Of a DNA stretch of 64,000 bases, positions 36,128-48,360 are shown piece after piece. Positions within the stretch are counted from its first letter, which is position 1, and each line of letters opens with the position of its first letter. The DNA comes from Limonium bicolor. Its lineage: Eukaryota > Streptophyta > Magnoliopsida > Caryophyllales > Plumbaginaceae. The translations under genes and the position numbers were made by a program. A model generated the notes under the pieces. That model searched no databases. It was not told the origin of the DNA and saw only the letters and a program-made list of their open reading frames with translations. Location: NCBI GenBank assembly GCA_023374045.1, contig CM041776.1, positions 44,646,171 through 44,710,170 of the forward strand, written 5' to 3'.

Positions 36128-36526
36128 CATACTCAGCGTCTATCGCTGATACTACACCATATGCACGTTGTTGATTATCGCTGAAGCCGAAGTGCGGGAA
36201 CAGGGTAATTAGAGTTTATTTTAATTACCGCACATGGAGTTGTAATATGGTATGGTTATGTATATTCAGGATTGGGTAGACGCTCACTAGTCGATGTTTA
36301 TGATTTATGGACTTAGTATGATGTATAGGAGTTTCTCGTTATCACGGCGGTTAGCAGTTTGTTTATGTTGTAAGTTGGAGATAGTTTGGCTTCGTTGCTC
36401 GCATAGGCGAGTAATGGCCGGTGACACCCGAGTGAGTATTGTATTGTTTTTAATTCTTCCGCTGTAAGACGTTTTATTTATTGCTACGTGAAAGATTATT
36501 ACGTGATTGTGGAGAGGGATGTTACA
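36128..36526 (+). repeat. 5' LTR of B, end part
   Basis: It resumes B LTR sequence after A and matches 55700-56097, ending GATGTTACA. Confidence 0.85.
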
Positions 36527-36530
36527 AAAG

Positions 36531-36558
36531 TGGTATCAGAGCGGAGTACCGCTCTGAT
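36531..36558 (+). other. Primer binding site and hairpin of B
   Basis: TGGTATCAGAGC (initiator tRNA-Met type) overlaps a 10 bp stem, ATCAGAGCGG, loop AGTA, CCGCTCTGAT. Compared with A, the closing pair A-T is G-C, a compensatory change. Confidence 0.85.
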
Positions 36559-37385
36559 GACGAGGAAAATAGGTTAAGATAGTGAGCTTAGGACATGGGA
36601 AATTACGAGAAACGTTGTGAGGTACGAGACGACTCGTCTTAAGGAATATTGTGTCTAGTAAAGCAAATTGCGTGATAGATTAGCCTTAGAGGCAATTAAA
36701 TATCAATTGGTTGTGTACGGTAAATTACTGAGTATTTATGTGACATGCTGTACTGCAGATGTCTGGGGGAACAAGAGGGCGTGGTACTGGCAGAGGTGGA
36801 GGCGGTGACCCCGTGATTCCAGGTGTCGCTGAGACGATTGCTGTTGTTCTTGCACAGCTGGGTGCTTAGATAGGAGGAGTACCAGCCCACCCGCCACAGC
36901 CCAGGGAAACGAACTGGCTGAAGACAGATAGCGAGACCCGACCACCTACATATTCAGGGGAGCCAGACCCCGTAGCTTTGGAGCGATTCATAGTCGAACA
37001 TGAGAAGGCCTATGAGGCTTTACAGGTACCTGCCAACCAGAAGGTTGTCATTGCTGTTTTCCATCTGAAGGATGCAGCCAGCACTTGGTGGAGGTTGGTC
37101 AAGGACCATCACCTGGCTACGCCCGACTTTTCGTGGGCTGCCTTTGTACAGTTACTGAGGGGGAAGTACTACCCAGCTCATCTCAAGCAGAAGAAGCGCC
37201 ATGAGTTCGAGACATTAACCTAGGGAGGTCTGACTGTGGATGAGTACTACGCTCGATTCATTGGTCTGCTGGACTTCATCCCCGGTGTTGATTACTCAGA
37301 GACCGTTAAGGTCGAGAAGTTCCAGGGAGGATTGTTGTTTCGCATCCAGATGGCGATGGGTGCTACCCTCTACACTACCATCCAG

Positions 37386-37465
37386 GTACTAACATGGAAG
37401 CCATAAAATTCTTTACTTACTACATTACCGATTAACTTTGTGAGGACTTACCAATGAGATTCCAG
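37386..37465 (+). other. Intron 1 of B gag
   Basis: ATCCAG|GTACTA ... TTCCAG|GAGTGT, 80 bp, phase 0, between TTIQ and ECYDAA; same codon as A and F. Confidence 0.7.
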
Positions 37466-37605
37466 GAGTGTTATGACGCTGCCTCGAGGACGGAGCTGAT
37501 GCTCCAGACTCGGGAAGAGACTCTCGGGACTAAGAAAAGAAAGAACCCTGAGGGAGAGTCTAAGGGTGGAGGAGCGTCTCCAGGCGATAGCTAGAAGAAG
37601 GGAAA

Positions 37606-37678
37606 GTAAGACTTATCCCATTCTAAACTACATATCATATTAGATACCTTGTGAATGCTGACCCGAAACCTTAAACAG
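37606..37678 (+). other. Extra intron, found only in B gag
   Basis: GGGAAA|GTAAGA ... TAAACAG|GAAATT, 73 bp. Removal gives KKGKKFFQKKGQQGHQG, aligning with the unbroken Lys-rich linker of A (26905-26965) and F. The donor fits the plant consensus well. Confidence 0.6.
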
Positions 37679-37796
37679 GAAATTCTTTCAGAAGAAAGGG
37701 CAGCAGGGTCACCAGGGAGCGAAGGGGAAAGAGCCCGTCCTTCGGTTGACGGCCCAGCTATAGACGCTCAGCCTTTGAGATCTGCACCTCCTAAGG

Positions 37797-37879
37797 GTGA
37801 GAACACCTACCTCTTAAATTAAATTGAAACCTTAACCTTAATATCATCAGATTGTAACTTAAACTTAATAATACCATCA
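37797..37879 (+). other. Last intron of B gag
   Basis: CCTAAGG|GTGAGA ... CCATCAG|GCACTG, 83 bp, just before the zinc knuckle; same position as intron 2 in A and F. Confidence 0.7.
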
Positions 37880-38165
37880 GGCACTGGACAACCCCAGCGC
37901 CATTTCTATTGCAAGCGTTGTGGGAAGGACCATCCTAGGGTCGACTGCGAAGGCCGCAAAGTTGTATGTCGGTGCTGCAAGAAAGAGGCCACCGGGAGTT
38001 CGAGTGTTGGATGAACCCTGAGAGACGTAATTACAGGCCACCAAGGAATACTCAGAAGACCTCAGTTGGAGGATCTGGAGTACCACGAGGCGGTCAGGAT
38101 GGCCAGACATCTACTAATGCTGGAGCCTATAAGGGCAAGGGAGTTGATAGGGCAAGAGTACCCTG

Positions 38166-39326
38166 AACTCCATGAGACCGCTGGTGGAAGACTTTTGCTT
38201 ACCTTGTTATGTACTTACCTTGGATGTTAGACGAAGATATGTTATAAGTATGTGGGAGTGTGTGAGGGACCACTCGCCTTTTGTGTATGACTTTTGAGAT
38301 TAATTTTGTGAACTCGAACAGAGTAACCTTGGAACCTTGACGGATTATATATATGAACAGAATGTTAATGCTTACATTATCATGTAGCAATACTCAATGA
38401 CGAAGATTCAATGAGACAGGTAATTACTAAACCAGAATTTCCACCTGCATGGCGTACTTGCTAGTGCAAGCACTATGACAACCAAACCACTGGAATTTCC
38501 ATCTGCTTTGCGCACTTGACAGAGCAAGTGCTGCAACTGCAACTGCAACTGCAACTGCACTACTACTTTTTAGTGTTATTATATATATACCAAAAAAAAA
38601 TGTTTTCAAACTTTTCATACAAACCTTGAGATTAGAAACTATGCAAATATGGAAGGACGTTAGTCCAACCACTGCAACTGGGGAAACTATACAGCCACTA
38701 TGACTGTAAACCACACCAGTTTAAATTGTTTGGGAACTTTCAGACAGGGCTTATTTGCCAAACACCATCGGTATACCCGCATATAGTGAATCACTACCAG
38801 TGATGAATGTTAGTCATTATGGACAGCATACCCTTTGTAGATGCACCACCATCAGTGAGGATGGTTGGGAAGTGAAGAGCCAAGTTGCTCAAGCTATTAT
38901 GCAATCTGCAATACATCCATTAAAAAAGATAAGGGAACGAATATGAATATGGATGAGACATGATCATGATAAACAGAGAGGAAGGAAATATATGTTGTAC
39001 TCAATAGATCGAGATAGGAGAACCAAGTTTGCTCAATATGGCACAGCTTATGCCACGAATTACCACTGATGCACTAGGGCAATAACACTTATTACAAGGT
39101 AACGATAACAAGAACTAAACAACTAAAGGAATCCATCAAAAGGGAGCTTGACACAGAAACTTCACAATACCCCCGTGTGACAGACATTGCCAGTTCTAAA
39201 TGAGACATGGGACACGACCGCACTTCGATAGGAGCTGTGGGCCTGACAGATATTTATGTTAGTCGGGTAAGTAGTATGTATCAGTATGGTACCCATGCAA
39301 GTAGACAAGTAGTGTTAGGAACACGA
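38166..39326 (+). other. B internal region left of D, non-coding
   Basis: Where A has AlkB and protease, B has sequence without recognisable coding. A (CTGCAA)n run lies near 38532-38556. Parts match element E. Element D inserted at 39326/39327. Confidence 0.5.
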
Positions 39327-39833
39327 TGTTATACCCAAAATTTTGACCCCCCTGGTTAGGGTTCACGAGGTCCTGGTGATGTGAGGGCGTTTTAATCGAG
39401 TAGTGAGGGATTCCGGCTCGAGCGGCACATCCCATGGCATGAGGAGCAGCTTCGTCATTCAGGGGCGTTTTGGTAATCTTTAAGGCTCCTAGACCTCGTA
39501 AGCTTTCTCTCTCCTCCAAAGGATGCCCAAATCAGCTTGAAACGCTTTGATATTTTAACCCATGATAGAGGATGACATTTTAAGCATAATGGCGTTGGAA
39601 TTTTGATTTTTCGAATTTCCAATAATTTTCTAGCAATTTCTGACTGAATCTGACGAGAAATTCAATTTAAAAATATTCCAATATTCAAAAAATTCGGTTC
39701 CACCTCAGAAAATTCATAATATCCATCCTTGACATGTGGTTAAAATTTCACAGCAAAATTCCTTGGGAAGTCACTTAACTAAAATATCGAAAAATCTTAC
39801 TTTTACTAGATTTTCTTTATCTTTAAGAAAGTC

Positions 39834-39840
39834 TATATAA
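39834..39840 (+). promoter_or_regulatory. TATA box of the D LTR
   Basis: TCTATATAAGGGG is a near-perfect plant TATA context and is kept in both LTRs. Confidence 0.65.
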
Positions 39841-40414
39841 GGGGATAGGTTTTTGGATAAAATCAGAACCTCATATGCTCAAGAACCCTAGAGAATCAGA
39901 AAACACAGCCTCCTCACTCTCTCTCACGTTTTCCAACACCCGGCCACCCAAATCATACCGAAAATCCCCCGAAATCACCATCTAAACACGTTTTCCAATC
40001 CCCAAAGCATCAATAGTCATCAAAACCCCACAAAACACCACCAAAACGTGAAGAACAGCAAGAACAACCAACAACCAGAAGCTTGGGTCGAAATCCTCTC
40101 GGGTCTGCCATCAACGGAGCACTCGACGAATCCCGGTGTGAAGAAACTTGTGAATCCGAAGGTAAAACAGGTAGAAACTCCACTTCCCTAATTCTCCACG
40201 GTTATTATCTCTGTCAAAATTTGGGCTCAAACTAACCTTCGTACGCTTCTGTATTGCTGTTTATTCAAGCTTCTGTCCAATAACTTGTTTACCAAGTTTC
40301 GTGCATAATTCGAATTCAAATTGAGAACTTTCGATCACTAACGCATTGTACATCTTTCAGGCTACGCACCCATAAAATTTGAGCCAAAACACCTTCGGGA
40401 ACAGCCTTAACGCC

Positions 40415-40655
40415 GCCGTCCGAGGGCGGTCCGCACCCACGGACGTCATGTCCGGGGTCCCGGACTCCTTGTCCGTAAGCCCGGACGCCCACGGACGGCG
40501 GCGAGTTTTTTAAATTTTAAAAATTTAGGTTTTTCTAATAATGTCCGGGCCCACGGACGGCCTGTCCGTGGCCCCGGACTTTACAATTTTCTTTTTCTAT
40601 TAATTCGACTTTTATTTTCATATAGGGTCCGACTAGGTCCGTGGCCACGGACGGA
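40415..40655 (+). repeat. GTCCG / CGGAC hairpin cluster in the D LTR
   Basis: Words like CCACGGACG, GTCCGTGG, GTCCCGGAC and GTCCGGG alternate, giving several strong stems downstream of the TATA box, so within the transcript leader. Same cluster at 49456-49700; a related patch lies at 43078-43125. Confidence 0.65.
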
Positions 40656-41083
40656 AACAAAATTTGACCTAATTCTGCCTCCGAAACCCTAGTTTAGGTA
40701 ATTTTAATTTCCACTTTAATTTTCTGTCAAAAAATGCTAAAAAACACAAAAAAAAGAAGCGCGCACTTAGGTTAAAAAGCAACTTTGTAAAAAGCCGTAA
40801 TTAAACCAAGTAGAGGAAAAACGACCTAGGAGGGTAATGAAAGTAATTGAACCCTAATTAAGTCGAATATCGAGCCCCCGAACCCGAACTCTCCTTTCCT
40901 AATTTGATCTAGGTTAAAATTAGGTGGCGACTCATAATAGGTTCCAGTGAGCTAGCTTAGGTTTTAATAATTATTGTTATATGACATAGTTATTAATCTT
41001 AGGTATAAGTGGACCTAAAACCCGGTTAGATCCTAATCAACTTAATCAACATAGGATAGGGTTTAAAATCGAGGCTCACAGAC

Positions 41084-41100
41084 TGGCGACTCTGCTGGGG
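41084..41100 (+). other. Primer binding site of D
   Basis: TGGCGACTCTGCTGGGG, three bases after the LTR; the primer site typical of Ogre/Tat elements (tRNA-Arg type from established knowledge). Confidence 0.75.
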
Positions 41101-41780
41101 AACTTCTTAATTTTAACTTGTTTAATTTTAAGAAAGAGGGCTTAACTTGAAAATTTATTTATGGCTTTTACTATGTTGCTGTTCATTTATGTGCGCACTT
41201 TAATTTTTGCACCCTTGCATCATATGAGAGCGAGGGTCCACGCAAGCCAATTTCACCCCGGGACCCGTTTGAGGGTCCCCTGTCTGGGACTCACACCTTT
41301 TAGGTGATGTGAATAAATGGGGGAAAAGAGGAGGGTGTCGTCTAACCACACCCCCTTAATACCTGGGCCTTAGCCCCAAGCATTTTCCTGGCAGTACCCT
41401 TACCTAGCCCATTGTTTGGTCAGTCAAAGACCCGACCGTAGACGCACACCTTCAGGTGATGTGAAAAAAGTGGGGAAGCCCAAAGAGGATAGCGTGCAAG
41501 CCCTATTCCTTTGTGGTGACCTGGGCTAGCGCCCCAAGCACCTCTCCGGATTGATCCATACCCATTAATCAAGGTCGTCAGGTGAGGGCATTTTGAATTT
41601 GTGTGGAACCTTGTTTGCTCTTGTGATGGGCTCATGACCAGGCTTAGAAGGATAGGGATTACCCCCCACAGTTGGCCCAACCCAGTTCGAAGTCCCAGTT
41701 GTTTGAGGCCCATAGCAAGTTTGGGCGCTAATTGATACCTTGTGTATGTTTCTTTTCTTGGAAAAAACAGGAAAAAGCCC
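41101..41780 (+). other. Leader of D with a degenerate duplication
   Basis: Two related blocks near 41290-41400 and 41445-41550 share CACACCTT..AGGTGATGTGAA and CCCCAAGCA words. The leader ends TTGGAAAAAACAG just before the ORF, a possible intron acceptor. Confidence 0.5.
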
Positions 41781-42795
41781 ATGGCCCACTGCTTCGAATT
41801 CGACAAGTCCTGTGACAGAACTATGAAAGACGTGTTCAACTGGTCAAAGAAGGTTAACAAGTTGTCTATCCTTCACACTCTGGCATATTTATCCCAGACA
41901 CGATTGCACGAAGATTTCCTGAGAGCGGCTATTAACCATTGGGACCCGTTGAACATCTTTTCAAGTTTGGGTGATAATGAGCTGACTTTACTGCCTGGGA
42001 GTTTGACGCGCTTCTAGGGGCCAATACCCTAGCTAGCCCAGTAGTACCGAACTTGACACCCTCACCGTTCGAGGCCCATTCCCATTTACTTGGGCTAAGT
42101 CCGACCCAGTTGCTAGGAATGGTAGGGCCCGAGGGATTGCCGGTGGAAACTCTTTTCAGACTTTGTTACCTCTGAGACTTCTTTAGAGCATAAGAGGAAC
42201 ATTCTCGATCTCGCATTGCTGGCAATCTACCTTTTCAGAACCCTATACATGGCTATACACCGAAAAGTTTTCCCTTTGCTTCTACAGGTTCGAGCTGGTT
42301 TCGCCCTTGTGACCATTGATAGTCGCGCAGATATTCAGAGTCTGAATTCATGGCCTAAGTCAAAGGATACCCCTTACTTCTTCGAAGGGAGATTATCTTC
42401 TACAAGTCTGGCTTCTCGAGCGGCTTAAGCTGATTCCTGAGTATAACCAAACGTTCACGATCCAGCATCTCCCTAGAAGCGGGCCCCCTAGGGCCGGTTG
42501 ATGGATGGCCGGCCCTTTTGAACTCCATACGGCAGGGACATCAAGTCCGATGGACGGTCTCAGCTTGGAAAATTGAAGGATTCGATGTGTGGAGGTTACT
42601 ATGGGGGGATCTCATTACCGGTTTTTGAGAGCTTTTATGTCATCCACCCGTGGCGTTCCAGCCGTCAGATTGGGCGGCCCAGAACCGACCCACGGTTTGT
42701 TATATGAAGCACCAAGGAAAGCATACGATCATGAGGCTCTTCATATGATCATGATGGATCGGCTCGAAGGGGAAGTTCAAGTGCTGAAGCCCTAG
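41781..42795 (+). pseudogene. First ORF of D (DUF7745-like)
   Basis: The first 79 codons read from ATG 41781. DFLRAAINHWDP and a following GDNELTLLP resemble the plant retroelement-associated domain known as DUF7745. After a frameshift near 41995 the pattern continues (FDALLGANTLASP; LALLAIYLFRTLY near 42215; a RQIG-type motif near 42670). The function of this domain is unknown. Several shifts and stops break it. The family assignment is from memory of its pattern. Confidence 0.5.
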
Positions 42796-43917
42796 CACTT
42801 GAAGACTTGGAACCCTTAGCAAGTTATCGGAAATGGGCTATACGGTCGAAAGGAGGAGTAGCTGCATTCAAACGAAAGAAGGAGGGGGTAGCCGAGCCAG
42901 GATTGTCAAGAGGAAGCTTGTGTTTAGATATTTAATCCTAGGCATTTCCTGTTTTCTTAGAACTCTATAATTTGTACTTCTTCTAACTTCGAGATGAATA
43001 AAGAGAATATTTTGTTTTATTTAATCCTCTTTTAATTTAATCATCAATTCTCGAAAAGAGGAAAGGGGAAAAGGGGCGTCCGTTGACCCCGGACTCGCCG
43101 TCCGTGGCCCCTGACGTTGACTCAGACGTGCCCCCTCTGGACCTCCAAGCGACGCCGTTTCGTTTAGTAGTCTTCCCCCAACCCTTCAAATCGGGATTTC
43201 GCACCAAATTTGGACATTTTCGTTCCAGCAACTTCATTCTCAAACCCTCAACTTCTCTCTCCCATATCTCACTCGTTTCTTGACCAAATCCACTCCATTC
43301 CACCGCCATTTTACTCACAAAAACATTCCTCTTTCAATCTGAACATTTCCATACCAAGATATCCTCATTTCGAGCGCGCTACGGGCAGAAACTAGCGTCC
43401 GAAACCGAGTCCGGGCGCACTTTCGAAGGCCAGATTCGTGCAGCTCTCAGCTCCCAATCCAAAACTTTTTCCACCATTGTATTTGGGTAAGTTGTTTCTA
43501 CATTTTGACTACTCATTTGTCCATTTTGTGAAGAAGACGGAGAAAAAACGAAATTTGGAGCTAGGAAAAGACGACAATGGTGGTTCTCGGGTCAGATTTC
43601 GACGTTTGATTTTTTATAAATGGCCCACTAGCTTTAGAACGACGTTTTTAAACGTGAAAAGTTTCGTTTGGAAGGCCGAAACCGCTTGTAACGGCCGAGG
43701 GTCGCCCGTTTTAGTTTAGTGCGTTTTAAGTGCGAAATGAGATTTCTTGCGTTTCTAGCTCGTGGAATATTTAAAGTTTGCATGAATGATAGATCCTAGG
43801 ACTGATTATATGGTGTGGAGTGCATTTGAGAGCACGGATCATGAAAAATCTAAGGGAAACTCTGTCAAAATTCCTGCAATTATATGTCCTTTTGTCTCGT
43901 TGAATCCACGGCATACC
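42796..43917 (+). other. D region between its two ORFs
   Basis: No supported gene. A GTCCG-rich patch (43078-43125) echoes the LTR cluster. ORFs at 43083-43395 and 43438-43719 have no recognisable family. Confidence 0.4.
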
Positions 43918-45160
43918 ATGGAGGGTCGTATGAGTTCCCGTGGGGTAGCTGGGGCTGGAGCACCAGGCTCTCAGCCACGTCGCAGGCGCCGCAGAGAGGC
44001 ATCCCCTACCTATGACCATACCCGCTTCAGAGGAGCTCAGCAGGAGCGCTAGTTTTATGAGAATCAGGACATTCCATTCAGCAGGAGCGTCTCTTCAGCG
44101 ATGACGTGGTCGCCACTTTCGACCTCGATCACCTGTTTTCAGCAACCTTGACTGGGTGGGTTGCTTACTTGCCCGAGGAGCTACTTAGGGAGTTAGTCAT
44201 AGAGTTCTATGCTAATTTGGACCAGGACGATACTGGGGCGGTGGTATCCTATGTACGTGGCCACCCATTATGTGTGGGCCTAGATGATTTTGGTGCATTT
44301 TTACGGCTTGCATCCTAGGACCCTGGCACAGGGGACTAGAGACGATTGCAGTCCTGGAGGGCGAGGCACGCCAGTACTATCTGCAGCACTCTACCCCTGT
44401 CGGAGCGTGTTCGTTCTTCCACGAGGGATCAGCCAGGAAGCAGGTGATCCTCCCCTCCGCTTTACCCCTGCTCTTGACAGGGTGTTTTGGAGGTCTTGTC
44501 CCGTAACGTGTTACCAAAAGCGCGTATGACGTCTCCACTCGCTACTGCTTCCTTATGAGGTACATTCAGCATCCACTGACTCAGAGGAGGGCTTGATCCC
44601 GTTGTCGGTTTTGATGAGAGCCCACCTGATGGTGGCAAGCCCGGGCCGGTCGCCATGCCTTAGTTTACCCGAGTTTCATTCAGTGGCTATGCGAGTGTGC
44701 ACAGGTCCGATGGGGGATGATGATTGGGAGCCTCTATATCCTACCTACACCATGGACATGCTGAGGTCCCTTGGCTACTCAGCCGATCAGGGTTGGGCTT
44801 TCCCACAGCAGGCCAGAGTCTTTTCTCAGAGACCAGTCCGGCCCAGGCAGAGACAGCAGGCACCAGAGCCCGAGGACGTCCCACATCACGAAGACCCGTC
44901 AGGAGGTTACGCCTACCAGGGTGAGGGGTCGAGCTACATGGGCACCGAGTACCCTATACCGCTTTCCTCACTCCTACTACGCCTTACCCGCTCCGCCACC
45001 ACAGCCAGCCACACTTGAGAGCTTGCAGAGGGATATCCAGTCTCTCCACATCACCCCAGGTCGCATGGAGCGTAGGCAGGTGCGCGTGGAGGGGCGCATG
45101 GATACTTTCATGGCTCACATGTATTCAGTCTTCTCACGTCCACCTCCTCCAGGGCAGTAG
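43918..45160 (+). pseudogene. Second ORF of D (plant transposon-protein / Athila ORF1-like)
   Basis: It starts MEGRMSSRGVAG with a basic patch RRRRRRE. Then come YDHTRFRGAQQER, WVAYLPEELL, LVIEFYANLD and YVRGHPLCVG, the order seen in plant retroelement proteins of the Athila ORF1/putative plant transposon-protein type. A TAG at 44050 and frameshifts near 44100 and 44315 interrupt it. The end (ESLQRDIQSL ... RVEGRMDTFMAHM) looks like a coiled coil. Such proteins may be Gag-like; here it is broken. Confidence 0.55.
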
Positions 45161-47144
45161 TTTTTAGGACTTTGAATTTTCTCTAGATGTTTCATGTCCT
45201 TTTTCGTTTGTATTGTCAGACATGGTTTTTCTTTTGGTGACTTTGTGCTTTGATACTTGTTGCATGTTTCATTTCATGTTGTTCGAGAAAACTCTTGCAT
45301 GTAGGAATCATGTCCACTATCACAAGTTAGTTATGCATCTTTTGCCGTCACACAAGGTAAAAAAAAACAAGTCATTTCACCCATGTGTCCTATCACTTAT
45401 CTCTCCATCACTTCACCAAAGCTTAAACCAAAATTGCTGAATCATTCGACAATCACTTCCTCATGCGAACACCACCTTCATCTATCCGTCCCATGCGCTT
45501 TCTTAACATTTCACTAAATACACAAAGCCAAATTTGTTGCTGCCAGATCACCCATCACCCCTTCACAGGAATATCTCATCACCACTCACCATCATTGTTT
45601 TACCACCACAATGCAATCACCCTCCATAAATAACCTGGGCATTCTAAGGTTCGTTAAGTACACCCCCACAGCAATACTGGGGCAATCTGAGTTAAGGAAT
45701 GATAATGTTTATTTCTTTTGTTTAATGTGCAAGCAAGTCACCGAGTGTACACTTCGCGAGAGTGCCTTGAGCGGTAAAACCAAGAGCGAAAGAGCGTGTC
45801 ATTTTTACACGACTCCAGAAAGGTCACATTCAAGGTGAGGTAAACGGCGTGACTCCGACCGAAGGAGATAATTTGTAAATTTATGCTTAAACCTATGAAA
45901 GTAACAAAGAACAGATACACAACACCATGGGATGACGAAGCACCTAGTACAGCACCACACAGCCAAAAGCCCGTGAACCCAGACATTAAACCCTAGGCAC
46001 CCCCGCTGAGCTTTTCATATATGACCTCTTTCACAATATTACAGCTCCACAAACAAGCCAGCCAATGATGGTAACCAACCCGGTGACCAAGGAAGCAAGG
46101 AGCCCGACTTTTGAACAACAACTTCACAAGTCCAAAGAAGCATAACCGCTACCAGCGTGACGAAGCGATCCGCAAATGGTCCTAAAGTGACACAGATCCA
46201 AAATGAGCTAACATCAAAAACAGCTCTCAAAGATCAAAACCGGGAAACACAAGAACCCCGAGGTAAAAGAGATTCAAAGAAATGCAAATCTGGAAAGCCT
46301 CGTAGAGATCCAAATTGGAAGAAAGAGGAAAATGCAGGAACAATCCAAGTTCCAAGTCCCAAGTTCATAAGCGAAGTCATCACGAAGTAGCCAAACGTCT
46401 TCAAGGCAAAGAAGACAAGTCCGAGAGACGGTGCAAGTTGCAGCTTTGGTCACCCTTATAGCTCCACATATCCTAAACATTCCTCCATTGTCCTGTTGTC
46501 ATTTCATCACACCCCATAGCCACGTTATAAGCCCAAAAGACTTCCGACTAGTAGTTTGTGTATCCGATCATGTGAAGTAACAGGTTGAACACGTTAATCT
46601 AACAAATGTCAAATTCATGGTTGAGAAGTTGTGACCGTAAGTGAGAAACGAGTGCAAGCACCAACACGTCGAGCGTAGGATTAGAGAGCACCACAACAAG
46701 ATAAACCTTGACCTTATGAGAATGAGACTTTTTTGCCACAATTAATCAAAGAAAATACTGGGGGCAATCGATCGTTCCGTTCGATTGCCAAAGATTCCAA
46801 AGAACTCAGATTGCCTTAAGGAAAATATAGGGGCAATTGTTGGTCCCCACAATTGCAACAATGACACCGATTGAGGCCCAAAAGCCGAAACCCAAAGGAT
46901 TCAAACCCCTTCTCATACCACTCAGGCCTGACCTAAGCCCTATCCCACTTCAACAAACACCTTCAGGCCCGTCCTAAGCCCTACCTCCACATCGAAATTC
47001 CTCAGGCCCGTCCTAAGCCCTATCTTCACACTCAAACATTCATAGGCCCATCATGAGCCCCACCATCTCCGATTTGACATAAACCCTAATCCTTCTACAT
47101 CCATTTAGACCCATCATACATTTTACTCACTTTCACTAATCCTC
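45161..47144 (+). other. D 3' region, non-coding
   Basis: No supported gene. Two sequences similar to the D polypurine tract lie at 46757-46770 (GGGGGCAATCGATCG) and 46827-46845. Runs with AGGCCCGTCCTAAGCCCTA near 46920-47060 look like an older relative of the next repeat. Confidence 0.45.
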
Positions 47145-47597
47145 CTTAGGCTCGTCATAAGACCTAGATTCATCCTTAGGCTCGTCATAAGACCTAGATC
47201 CATCCTTAGGCTCGTCATAAGACCTAGATCCATCCTTAGGCTCGTATAAGCCTAGTTCCAACCTTTAGGCTCGTCATAAGACCTAGATCCATCCTTAGGC
47301 TCGTAGTAAGACCTAGCTCAACCCTTAGGCTCGTCATAAGACCTAGATCCATCCTTAGGCTCGCCATAAGACTAGAACCATTTTTAGGCTCGCCATAAGA
47401 CCTAGTCACATTCCCTAGGCTCGTAGTAAGACCTAGTTGCATCCCTTAGGCTCGTCATAAGACCTAGAACCATTTTTAGGCTCGTCATAAGACCTAGAAC
47501 CATTTTTAGGCTCGCCATAAGACCTAGAACCATTTTTAGGCTCGCCATAAGACCTAGCTGCATTCCCTTAGGCTCGTAGTAAGACCTAGCGTTACCC
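47145..47597 (+). repeat. Tandem array, about 30 bp unit, about 15 copies
   Basis: The unit core is TTAGGCTCGTCATAAGACCT plus a variable 10 bp tail (AGATCCATCC, AGAACCATTT and others). One or two weak copies follow at about 47645-47695. Minus-strand ORFs here are repeat artefacts. Confidence 0.9.
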
Positions 47598-47911
47598 TTT
47601 AGCTTACCCACTCTTATCAAACACATTGCATTCATCTCGTTCATATAGGCTCGTCGTACGACCTAGTTGCATTCATCCAGGCGCGTCACAAGACCTGGCG
47701 ACCAAAGTTGGGCGAGGTGAGGCAATAAATCCTCCTTTGCGATGTCAACTTATTTTCAGGATCAACGAATTGTGGGCGAAGGCAATAAGTCCCCAAGGTT
47801 TTTACCAGGAGTTATCCCTGCACACCGGCTTGGGGGGCGATGGCAATAAGTCCACATTGGGTCCAGCCAGGAGCATTGGCACGGTTTCGGTCCCTAGAAG
47901 CATCCGAGCAC

Positions 47912-48020
47912 CATCATCATCATCATCATCAACATCATCAACATCATCAGCATCATCAACATTATCAGCATCATTAGCATCATCACATCATCAGCATCAT
48001 CACATTATCACATCATTAGC
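47912..48020 (+). repeat. (CAT)n microsatellite
   Basis: Imperfect CATCAT runs with CAACAT, CAGCAT and TAGCAT variants. Confidence 0.85.
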
Positions 48021-48070
48021 ATCATCCACATCTCAGCATTCTTGCATTTGCATACCACCTAGCTATCATC

Positions 48071-48250
48071 ATTATAGGTAGTCAACGCCTTAGAATCGCT
48101 TGACATCATCACATTCATTATAGGTAGTCAACGCCTTAGAATCGCTTGACATCATCACATTCATTATAGGTGTCAACGCCTTAAATCGCTTGACAACATC
48201 TCATCATTGTAGGTAGTCAGCGCCTTAGAATAGCTCGACACAACTTATCA
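48071..48250 (+). repeat. Tandem array, about 46 bp unit, four copies
   Basis: Units start ATTATAGGTAGTCAACGCC and contain CGCTTGACATCATCACATT; the first two are nearly identical, the last two diverged. Confidence 0.85.
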
Positions 48251-48347
48251 GTTTTCTGATAACATGCAGGGTCTTGGAAACATTTGAAATTTTGGGGTAT
48301 CACTCAAGCATCAACTAGCCTTCTCACTTCATTACCAAGTCTAGTTG

Positions 48348-48360
48348 ACGGGGGGCAATC
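48348..48360 (+). other. 3' polypurine tract of D
   Basis: ACGGGGGGCAATC directly before the 3' LTR, typical of Ogre/Tat elements. Confidence 0.8.

Larger units (their letters stand above)
36759..38165 (+). pseudogene. gag: Gag of element B (four exons)
   Basis: The ATG follows CTGCAG. It has a Gly/Arg-rich start, then PPTYSGEPDP, FHLKDAASTWW, LLRGKYYPAHLK and VDEYYARF of the capsid, ECYDAASRTE after intron 1, a Lys-rich linker split by an intron unique to B, and a knuckle CKRCGKDHPRVDC with a damaged second one. TAG codons occur at 36867 and 37221. It ends RARVP and a stop with no AlkB or protease downstream. Confidence 0.8.
39327..41080 (+). repeat. 5' LTR of D
   Basis: Matches 48361-50124 closely over its whole length. 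A TATA box (TATATAA, 39834-39840) sits about 510 bp from the start, with its equivalent at 48876-48882. Confidence 0.9.

Noticed and set aside
47236..47644. Minus-strand ORFs with MTSLRMDLGL-type repeats
   Set aside because: They are artefacts of the 30 bp tandem array.
47145..48250. CRISPR-like direct repeats
   Set aside because: Units are contiguous tandem repeats without unique spacers, in a plant retrotransposon 3' region.
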